A stretch of DNA of 11,196 bases. It comes from CAZFQD01 sp964520885 (lineage in GTDB: Bacteria; Bacillota; Clostridia; Oscillospirales; SIG519). Location of the stretch: NCBI GenBank assembly GCA_964520885.1, contig CAZFQD010000072.1, positions 1 to 11,196 on the forward strand, written 5' to 3'. The translations under genes were made by a program, and so were the position numbers. Shown here one piece after another: positions 6,053 to 11,196 of this stretch. The notes under the pieces are model-generated. The model saw only the letters and a list, made by a program, of their open reading frames with translations. It was not told the origin of the DNA and did not search any database. The first letter of the stretch is position 1. Each line of letters begins with the position of its first letter.

Positions 6053-6940
6053 TTAATTAATTTTATTTCCAAAACAGTCTATACCTAAATTATATCGTTT
6101 ACATGATTCAGACGGTGAATATCGCCATATAATATTATCCTTTTCAATATACCCTTCATTAATGAAGAGTATAACATTTTTATTATTTATATTGTTAGGA
6201 ACGCAAGCAAAAATTTTGTCCATCTTATAACAATCTTCAAGAATATCAGGATTAAATGCGACATTAACATGAAAACCGCCATTTGTTTTAATTGTTTCAT
6301 TGCTTGGATAAACAATACCCCTATAAGGATATTCTTTTCCATCGTATAACATTTTCATTTCAGATATAAATTTGTAAATTGCAATAGTTATATTGTATTC
6401 ATCTTCATTTCCGCTTTTTACATTTTTTGTAAATTCTTCTCGGAGATGTTTATTTATTAATTTACAATTATTACTTAATTTTTCGTTGTATTTGGTTGCT
6501 ATAAATGGAGAATTATTTACAATATCATTTGTTACTCCAATCGGAAACCAAAATATTTTGTGTTTTTCTATAAGATCAAATTTAATAAGTATAATAAGCG
6601 GATCCTCATGTGATTTTATTTCAAAAATTGTCGATTCAGGTGAAGCAGCTGCATAAAAAATACTTTCATTAATGTTATTACATCTTCCTTTCCTAATTAC
6701 TTTGTTTGATTCAGGATAAACTAAATCACTTTTTTTGCTAAATAGCTTTTTTGATGGTCTTGCCCTATATAAATGATTAATTTGTATGTCATTAGCTACA
6801 AGACCTTCTATGAAGCTATTTTCTTTAAAAAATGTAGCAAATTCATCAATTGAGCATTTTTTTACTAACATTTCTTTTGTAATGCTAATTAAAACTTTTA
6901 CTTGATCAATTTCTAAATCATCAATGTGAATAACATCCAA
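6053..6940 (-). CDS. Orphan RES-domain protein
   Basis: A 295-residue soluble protein. RES domains are named for conserved Arg, Glu and Ser. Characterised members such as MbcT are toxins that destroy NAD+. Here I see YRAR (58-61), GRCN (85-88), SIFYAAASPESTIFE with the expected Glu 107, and IVYPSN with Ser 213 followed by NVAF (226-229). Residues 1-50 form an extra acidic helical N-terminal part, and 230-295 a C-terminal extension. The start is a TTG at 6940 with a strong GGAGG 7 nt upstream. The nearby ATG at 6936 is out of frame. Xre-RES toxins normally follow a Xre-type antitoxin gene. None is adjacent: rimO lies 47 nt downstream and upstream is intergenic repeat DNA. It may be a solitary RES protein, a defence effector, or a toxin that has lost its partner. 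Activity is not established. Confidence 0.72.
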   Translation of the reverse strand: MDVIHIDDLEIDQVKVLISITKEMLVKKCSIDEFATFFKENSFIEGLVANDIQINHLYRARPSKKLFSKKSDLVYPESNKVIRKGRCNNINESIFYAAASPESTIFEIKSHEDPLIILIKFDLIEKHKIFWFPIGVTNDIVNNSPFIATKYNEKLSNNCKLINKHLREEFTKNVKSGNEDEYNITIAIYKFISEMKMLYDGKEYPYRGIVYPSNETIKTNGGFHVNVAFNPDILEDCYKMDKIFACVPNNINNKNVILFINEGYIEKDNIIWRYSPSESCKRYNLGIDCFGNKIN

Positions 6941-7090
6941 TATTTAACCTCCAATTTTTAATTAAAATTATGTTAAAGTAATATAATTATTCTCTAATTC
7001 TATTAACTTCACCTCACAAAATATAACTAATCTATATTTAATAAAGAAATTGGCTTTGATACCGAAATTGCACATTGTGAATTGCATTAT

Positions 7091-7118
7091 GTTACTTGTT
7101 ACCTGTTACTTGTTACTT
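7091..7118 (+). repeat. Heptamer tandem repeat GTTACTT x4
   Basis: Four adjacent 7-bp units, GTTACTT, GTTACCT, GTTACTT and GTTACTT, with only one substitution. It is the cleanest of the period-7 arrays in the window and lies in the gap between recX and the RES gene. Confidence 0.85.
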
Positions 7119-7126
7119 ATAAAGAG

Positions 7127-7148
7127 ATTGCCACGCTGTGCTCGCAAT
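7127..7148 (+). repeat. Palindromic intergenic element, ATTGC...GCAAT type
   Basis: ATTGC (7127-7131) and GCAAT (7144-7148) form the outer stem and CAC/GTG (7132-7134/7138-7140) an inner one. The look, GC-rich hairpin core followed by GACA, is that of dispersed bacterial intergenic palindromes I have seen in many genomes. It sits between two heptamer arrays, downstream of recX. No U-tract follows on the minus strand, so a terminator role is doubtful. Confidence 0.5.
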
Positions 7149-7153
7149 GACAA

Positions 7154-7181
7154 CTTTCCACTTTCCACTTTCAATTTTCAA
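7154..7181 (-). repeat. Heptamer tandem repeat covering the recX stop
   Basis: Four 7-bp units on the plus strand: CTTTCCA, CTTTCCA, CTTTCAA and TTTTCAA. The recX stop codon (7171-7173) and the last few codons lie within it, as at rimO. Confidence 0.78.
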
Positions 7182-7695
7182 CTGCTCTAAAGGCTGAATT
7201 TATTTCCTCAAAATCATATCCCATTCTCACCAATTTATTAAAAATTTGCCTTTTTGTTTTTTGGTCTTGTAAGTCTTTGCCTTTTAATAGTTTTTGCAAC
7301 ACATTGTTAATTTCACTTTCATTTTCTAAGAAATAATTTTCTGCTAATTCCTTAGCATATTCCTTATCAATTCCTCTTTTATAAAGTTCAAAAACTACCT
7401 TTCTTTGCCCAAACTTCTTTATTTCAAATAAGTATTTTAAACTGTCGGACGCATATTGCACATCATTTATATAGCCTAAATCCTCTAAATATGCTGTAAC
7501 CTTATTGGCAATATCAAAATCAATTCCCTTATCAGTCAACTTTGTAATTAATGCTCTTTTTGAATAAGACTTTTTAGACAACAAAAGATAAGCCCTATTT
7601 TTTGCAAAACTAAAAGGGTCTTTTTCTTTTAATTCGTCATTACAGTTTCTATTCAAATAAACTTTGCACTCCCAAATTAAATATAATGAACGCAT
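7171..7695 (-). CDS. recX: Recombination regulator RecX
   Basis: RecX binds RecA filaments and limits their growth. The 174-residue protein shows the expected array of three-helix repeats: about 29-75 (AKNRAYLLLSKKSYSKRALITKL to YLEDLGYIND), 77-122 (VQYASDSLKYLF to GQRKVVFELYKRGIDKEY) and 128-172 (KRQIFNKLVRMGYDFEEI). The first 28 residues are short and unlike the longer N-terminal domain of many Firmicutes RecX. The ATG at 7695 has no Shine-Dalgarno and lies in a perfect 8-bp hairpin (7688-7706). A TTG at residue 14, about 12 nt after GGGAG, is an alternative start. The position 150 nt downstream of recA, on the same strand, supports the assignment. The stop lies in a heptamer repeat. Confidence 0.85.
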   Translation of the reverse strand: MRSLYLIWECKVYLNRNCNDELKEKDPFSFAKNRAYLLLSKKSYSKRALITKLTDKGIDFDIANKVTAYLEDLGYINDVQYASDSLKYLFEIKKFGQRKVVFELYKRGIDKEYAKELAENYFLENESEINNVLQKLLKGKDLQDQKTKRQIFNKLVRMGYDFEEINSAFRAVEN

Positions 7696-7706
7696 TTTAT
7701 GCGTTC
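7688..7706. repeat. Perfect hairpin at the recX start
   Basis: GAACGCAT (7688-7695), loop TTT, ATGCGTTC (7699-7706): 8 bp perfect. The annotated recX ATG is the first codon of the 3' arm on the minus strand, so the start codon would be paired in the mRNA. It could be a translational control, a small terminator-like structure, or a palindromic protein site. Confidence 0.55.
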
Positions 7707-7736
7707 CGAATTAATAATGAATGCACCTTGCACAAT

Positions 7737-7760
7737 CGGGCGAGCAAACTTCGCCCCTAC
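7737..7760 (-). repeat. REP-like hairpin, copy B, with GTAG foot
   Basis: On the minus strand: GTAG (7760-7757), GGGCGA, a 7-nt loop, TCGCCC, then G. The stem is a perfect 6 bp. Copy A at 541-564 has the same stem length, loop length and right arm. A GTAG tetranucleotide at the foot of a GC-rich hairpin is the hallmark of REP elements recognised by RAYT transposases. It lies in the recA-recX gap. Confidence 0.65.
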
Positions 7761-7829
7761 TTTTAACGGGCAAATCGTGAATTACCACTACAATTGCAAT
7801 TTGTAATTCCTTTTTATTCTATATTCTAC

Positions 7830-7862
7830 ATTTAAATGACAATTTTTAATTGTCATTTAAAT
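7830..7862. repeat. Perfect 15-bp inverted repeat around the recA stop
   Basis: The arms at 7830-7844 and 7848-7862 are fully complementary with a 3-nt loop. The recA stop codon (7846-7848) sits at the tip of the hairpin. The stem is very AT-rich and no U-tract follows on the minus strand, so it is not a standard terminator, though it could protect the recA mRNA 3' end or terminate weakly. Confidence 0.6.
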
Positions 7863-8925
7863 CGTCTGCCATAATATTTATAGAAGGCTTAGGAGCACCA
7901 AAACTTGGCTTAATTCCTGCAAAACTTTTAGTTGCTTTTTTTAAGTTATCCTTATTGGCAATAACCTTTTTTTCAATTTCTTCTGCTAATTTAGGATTTT
8001 CTTTTAAATATTCTCTTGTATTATCCTTACCTTGACCTAATCTAATATCCCCATAAGAGAACCATGCACCGCTTTTATTTATAATTTCAAGATTAACTGC
8101 TAAATCAATAATTTCACCCATTCGTGAAATGCCTTGACCATATAAAATATCAAATTGACCTTCTTTAAATGGAGGAGCAACTTTGTTTTTAACTACTTTT
8201 GCCCTAGTTCTTGTGCCAATAACATCTGTGCCACTTTTTAATAATTCAATTTTCCTAATATCAATTCTAACCGAAGCATAAAACTTTAAAGCCTTGCCAC
8301 CGGTTGTGGTTTCGGGGCTACCATACATAACTCCTATTTTATCTCTTAATTGATTAATAAACACTATTATACAATTTGTTTTTGAAATAGCACCTGCTAA
8401 TTTCCTTAAAGCCTGCGACATTAACCTTGCCTGCAAACCTAAGTGAGAATCTCCCATTTCACCTTCTATTTCTGCTCTAGGAGTAAGAGCCGCAACTGAA
8501 TCAATAACAATAACATCAATAGCTCCGCTACGAACCAATGCCTCGGTTATTTCTAAAGCTTGTTCCCCTGTATCAGGCTGAGAAACTAACAAATTGTCCA
8601 CATCAACACCCAAAGCCTTAGCATAAATAGGGTCCAACGCATGCTCTGCATCTATAAATGCGGCTATTCCGCCCGCCATTTGTGATTGAGCAATAATATG
8701 TAAAGCAAGAGTAGTTTTCCCCGAAGCCTCAGGACCATATATTTCAATAATTCTGCCCTTTGGAACACCGCCAATACCTAACGCAATATCAAGAGAAAGC
8801 GAACCTGTTGAAATAGCCTCAACATTCATTGCTACATTTTCTCCAAGCATCATAACCGATCCTTTGCCAAAATGTTTTTCAATATTTAAAAGTGCAGTTT
8901 CAAGAGCCTTCTTTTTGTCATCCAT
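7846..8925 (-). CDS. recA: Recombinase RecA
   Basis: A 359-residue DNA-dependent ATPase that forms filaments on single-stranded DNA, exchanges strands and triggers LexA self-cleavage. Walker A GPEASGKT is at 64-71 and Walker B VIVID near 138-142. The loop region MGDSHLGLQARLMSQALRKL and the FINQLRDKIGVMYGSPETTTGG segment (L2 loop) are canonical. The C-terminal domain ends in an acidic DDLNDN. I start at the ATG at 8925 because GGGAGG (8940-8935) is 9 nt upstream. A TTG seven codons earlier would run through that ribosome-binding site. The promoter is at 8986-8958. recX follows on the same strand. The protein looks complete and functional. Confidence 0.98.
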   Translation of the reverse strand: MDDKKKALETALLNIEKHFGKGSVMMLGENVAMNVEAISTGSLSLDIALGIGGVPKGRIIEIYGPEASGKTTLALHIIAQSQMAGGIAAFIDAEHALDPIYAKALGVDVDNLLVSQPDTGEQALEITEALVRSGAIDVIVIDSVAALTPRAEIEGEMGDSHLGLQARLMSQALRKLAGAISKTNCIIVFINQLRDKIGVMYGSPETTTGGKALKFYASVRIDIRKIELLKSGTDVIGTRTRAKVVKNKVAPPFKEGQFDILYGQGISRMGEIIDLAVNLEIINKSGAWFSYGDIRLGQGKDNTREYLKENPKLAEEIEKKVIANKDNLKKATKSFAGIKPSFGAPKPSINIMADDLNDN

Positions 8926-8957
8926 TTTTGTTTTCCTCCCAAGCAATTTTATTTATT

Positions 8958-8986
8958 ATTATATATCAATATAATCATTTTTACAA
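8958..8986 (-). promoter_or_regulatory. recA promoter
   Basis: On the minus strand TTGTAA (8986-8981) and a perfect TATAAT (8963-8958) are separated by 17 nt, about 30 nt upstream of the recA start codon. The sequence just upstream contains CAAC-ACTT-GTAA, a degenerate likeness of the Gram-positive LexA box, too weak to call. Confidence 0.72.
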
Positions 8987-9067
8987 GTGTTGATTTTTAT
9001 TATTTATTGATTTCATATCACTTTTTATCACAAGATTGCAATGAAATGGGGTTAACAAAAGCAAGAT

Positions 9068-9814
9068 TTATACTTTTTGCACAACCCCTCTGTTTATACC
9101 GGTTAATCTTTCAATTTGTCTTACCGATAAGCCCTTTTCTTTAAATTTCCTTATAAATTTATCTCTTTGCTTAATGCTCAATAATTGAAAATCACTTGCA
9201 TTATTGCATTTGCTTATTTTCACTATTGTTTTCTTTGCGTCCTTATCATTTAATCTGTTTTTATCCTCTGCTTCTAAGCATTTGTCATAATTTTTTTCAT
9301 TATTATATCTTACAAATTCTTCTATTGGCAATATTCCCAATGTATAATCAATATCTGTAAGTTGTTTTTCTGTTGGACTAATATATTCACTATAACTGCT
9401 TTGGGTATATTTATCAACTCTGTTGCACAACCCTGCTTTTACAGGATTTTGATGAATGTATCTTAAAACAGTTAAAAAATACTTGTCATCTTCAATAGGT
9501 TCACTCTTGAATCTGTCTTGAAAAAGACTGCCAATTCTATTGTATTTTAGGTTATACCAATATACATATTTGGCTCCAAGCTTTCTCATAAATGCCCCGA
9601 GTTTTTCATTATCAATGCCCATTAACAAATGAATATGGTTTTTCATTAAACAATATCCATATATCTTACATTTCATTTCGTCTTTATATAGCCAAATTGT
9701 TTCTAAAAATGACTTGCTGTCCTCTTGGTCTTCAAATATTACTTGTCGATTAATTCCTCTTATCATTATATGATATATTCCGCTTATGCTTTTTTTTCTC
9801 GCTTGTCTTGGCAT
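9068..9814 (-). CDS. Y1 (HUH) transposase of the RAYT / IS200-like group
   Basis: A 248-residue single-strand DNA transposase. The first motif is GIYHIMIRG (12-20). The metal-binding HUH motif is NHIHLLM with H60-I-H62. The likely catalytic Tyr is Y119 in RYIHQNPVKAGL, the most diagnostic RAYT motif. The C-terminal LSVRQIERLTGINRGVVQ (229-246) looks like a helix-turn-helix. These proteins normally occur as single-copy REP-associated transposases rather than in multicopy insertion sequences, and they nick at GTAG-footed hairpins. GAGGT is 4 nt before the ATG. It lies between recA and the URO-D-like gene. I found no terminal repeats or target duplication, so no mobile element boundary is drawn. 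The reading frame is open and intact. Two REP-like hairpins in this window fit as substrates, but this is inference. Confidence 0.85.
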   Translation of the reverse strand: MPRQARKKSISGIYHIMIRGINRQVIFEDQEDSKSFLETIWLYKDEMKCKIYGYCLMKNHIHLLMGIDNEKLGAFMRKLGAKYVYWYNLKYNRIGSLFQDRFKSEPIEDDKYFLTVLRYIHQNPVKAGLCNRVDKYTQSSYSEYISPTEKQLTDIDYTLGILPIEEFVRYNNEKNYDKCLEAEDKNRLNDKDAKKTIVKISKCNNASDFQLLSIKQRDKFIRKFKEKGLSVRQIERLTGINRGVVQKV

Positions 9815-9888
9815 TATTACCTCATTTCACTTTTTTTATTGTATAGATACCCATCAAGTAATTAGGATAAAATATATAAACGGTTACC

Positions 9889-11142
9889 TTAATTCCAGTA
9901 AGAGTCTACTATTTCTCTTGTAGTTTTAACAGCTTCGCTTAGTTTTTTTGTGTTGCCATGCAAGGTCAAATCATCTCTAAAAATAATTTCCAGCTTACAA
10001 TCTCTTGCGTTTTTTATTGTTGTATTTATATAATTGATTAGACCTTGTTTATCAAATCCATAATCTATTCCCATAAAATTTGCTGAAACCTTGCGACTAT
10101 AAATTACATCTGTATTCTTTAAATATTCAGCAACCACAGCTTCATTTGCCCAAGCAGAAACAGACACCTTGCATAAATTATCTAATTTCAGCAGGTAATC
10201 CTTTAAAATTCCATTTACAGGCTCGCAACACCCATAATAAACCCTGCCAAACCTATCTGAAATTCTTTTAAGATACGGAAAAATAAACTCTCCATACATC
10301 TGTGTTGAAATACCTACACTCTCTTGTGAGTTCATATTAAGCCACAAGTCATTTGTAGTAACATTATTTAAATTGGAAACAGGAAGTTTCTTTGTAAATC
10401 CATAGCTTCCACTTCCAATAAATTGATTGCCATTATTTAAGGTTAATAAATTATTTTTTTCTAAATTATTAAGGACGTTCAACGTGTCCTCTGCCATAAA
10501 GTCATACATTTTATGCACTGCCTGCGGGCAATCATACATTGCTATCATTAAATATTCAAGACCCATAAGCGAAACCGCAATTGCTGAAAAAGCTACATAC
10601 CAATCAAAAAGATGATTGGTAATTTTAATAGGCATAATGTCCCCTATTATTTCACTAATTTGATTTGCCTTATCAATTGTTTTTTTTGAATTATCAAATA
10701 TTTTTGTTGGTTTAAGCATATAAAGTTGTTCTTCTAAGTTGGTTATTGGGTGATTATGTTTAAATCCAAAATCTCTACCTTGGCTATCTTTAACACTAAC
10801 CATCTCAATATTTATATCAAACAACCTTACATCAATATCCATTCGTAACTCATAAAAATCAGGGTCAACCTTATCATCATCTATTAACTCACGGTTAACC
10901 TTAAAACCCATAAAATAATTTTCAATTTCTCTGCATATCTCACTCTCACAAATAAGTGGCTGTGCTATTTCATTAAATAACATTATGTTTTCTAATATAA
11001 TAGGTGGCTTTACTCTATCACTTAAATCATTATGGTTGAACCATTGTTTCTCTCTTTTTATATTTTCTTTGCTTTTTGCCATCTCTAATTGCCTTTTAGC
11101 CATTTCTCTAACAATTTGTGTATCTCTTAAATTCATATTCAT
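9889..11142 (-). CDS. Uroporphyrinogen decarboxylase-like (URO-D superfamily) protein
   Basis: A 417-residue protein resembling the Clostridia URO-D-like family, which is related to uroporphyrinogen decarboxylase and to cobalamin methyltransferases such as MtbA. Features I recognise are the N-terminal EMAKRQLEMAKSKENIKREKQWF helix, IIGDIMPIKI (165-174), a hydrophobic WYVAFSAIAVSLMGLEYLM region (181-199), IGSGSYGFTKKLP, and above all VYYGCCEP (301-308), a hallmark whose Cys and Glu residues are candidate metal or corrinoid-substrate ligands. The tail KLEIIFRDDLT matches the family's LEFILKDIST type of ending. It lacks the haem-pathway context, so methyl transfer is more likely than haem synthesis. 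The substrate is unknown and no corrinoid protein is in the window. The start at 11142 (or 11136) follows an in-frame stop. The only Shine-Dalgarno, AAAGGAG, is separated by a hairpin. Confidence 0.75.
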   Translation of the reverse strand: MNMNLRDTQIVREMAKRQLEMAKSKENIKREKQWFNHNDLSDRVKPPIILENIMLFNEIAQPLICESEICREIENYFMGFKVNRELIDDDKVDPDFYELRMDIDVRLFDINIEMVSVKDSQGRDFGFKHNHPITNLEEQLYMLKPTKIFDNSKKTIDKANQISEIIGDIMPIKITNHLFDWYVAFSAIAVSLMGLEYLMIAMYDCPQAVHKMYDFMAEDTLNVLNNLEKNNLLTLNNGNQFIGSGSYGFTKKLPVSNLNNVTTNDLWLNMNSQESVGISTQMYGEFIFPYLKRISDRFGRVYYGCCEPVNGILKDYLLKLDNLCKVSVSAWANEAVVAEYLKNTDVIYSRKVSANFMGIDYGFDKQGLINYINTTIKNARDCKLEIIFRDDLTLHGNTKKLSEAVKTTREIVDSYWN

Positions 11143-11146
11143 TCTT

Positions 11147-11183
11147 GTATGATATAGTTAGCGACTATAACATACGCTCCTTT
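11147..11183 (-). promoter_or_regulatory. Hairpin between Shine-Dalgarno and start codon of the URO-D-like gene
   Basis: On the minus strand AAAGGAG (11183-11177) is followed by C and then a hairpin: GTATG, T, TATAGT, loop CGCTA, ACTATA, T, CATAC (11175-11147). That is 11 bp with one T-T mismatch. Then AAGA and the ATG (11142) follow. Unfolded, the spacing is 34 nt, far too long. Folded, the spacer is C plus AAGA, about 5 nt. The ATG in the 5' stem arm (11173) would give only Met-Leu-stop and is hidden when the hairpin forms. The structure is seen directly. The function is inferred. Confidence 0.55.
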
Positions 11184-11196
11184 CGTTTTTCTTTTT

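Noticed and set aside
8979..8992. LexA (SOS) box upstream of recA
   Set aside because: CAAC-ACTT-GTAA overlaps the -35 but matches only five of the eight defined bases of GAAC-N4-GTTC. Too weak to annotate.
9048..9088. Inverted repeat GGGGTT/AACCCC around the transposase stop codon
   Set aside because: Only 6 bp with a weak inner GCAAG/TTTGC stem, no T-tract, and no matching structure at the other side of the gene. Not enough for an element end or a terminator.
11171..11183. Leader peptide starting at the ATG right after AAAGGAG (Met-Leu-stop)
   Set aside because: The ATG is only 3 nt from the Shine-Dalgarno and sits in a stem. A two-codon frame is better explained as a by-product of the hairpin.
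1..11196. CRISPR array, tRNA or rRNA gene
   Set aside because: No spaced direct repeats of CRISPR type and no tRNA or rRNA-like sequence were seen on either strand.

Overview
The window looks like chromosomal DNA of a low-GC Gram-positive bacterium, most likely an uncultured Clostridia-like member of the Bacillota. The evidence is the strong AT bias, AAGGAG/GGAGG ribosome-binding sites, and housekeeping proteins of Firmicutes type (RecA, RecX, RimO, PgsA, CysE/EpsC, CysRS, DegV). No species can be named from the sequence alone. Nearly every gene lies on the minus strand. The exceptions are a small gene at the left edge and a short RNA gene near 4.4 kb.

Layout from left to right: (1) 1-404 holds promoter-like sequence and a 79-residue conserved-looking microprotein on the plus strand. 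(2) 405-609 is an intergenic stretch with a REP-like hairpin and a heptamer repeat. (3) 610-4240 is a tightly spaced minus-strand operon pgsA-cysE-cysS-degV (gaps of 16, 17 and 25 nt), covering phospholipid synthesis, cysteine synthesis, Cys-tRNA charging and fatty-acid binding. (4) 4262-4643 is a compact locus that I read as a type I toxin-antitoxin module. A 24-codon membrane peptide on the minus strand converges with a roughly 90-nt RNA on the plus strand. Both have their own 17-nt-spaced promoter, they share one bidirectional terminator, and their 5' leaders are inverted copies of each other. (5) 4674-6005 is rimO. (6) 6053-6940 is an orphan RES-domain protein. (7) 7171-8925 is recA followed by recX. 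(8) 9068-9814 is a Y1 (HUH) transposase of the RAYT/IS200-like type. (9) 9889-11142 is a uroporphyrinogen-decarboxylase-like protein with an unusual hairpin between its Shine-Dalgarno sequence and its start codon.

The intergenic DNA is as informative as the genes. At least five sites carry short tandem repeats with a 7-bp period but different sequences, mostly touching stop codons. Two sites (541-564 and 7737-7760) carry the same REP-like hairpin with a GTAG or ATAG foot, the architecture that RAYT transposases act on, and a RAYT-like transposase is encoded in the same window. A third palindrome type sits at 7127-7148. The most notable signals are the convergent toxin/RNA locus with mirror-image leaders, the REP/RAYT pairing, the heptamer repeats at gene ends, and the hairpin-bridged ribosome-binding site at the right edge.
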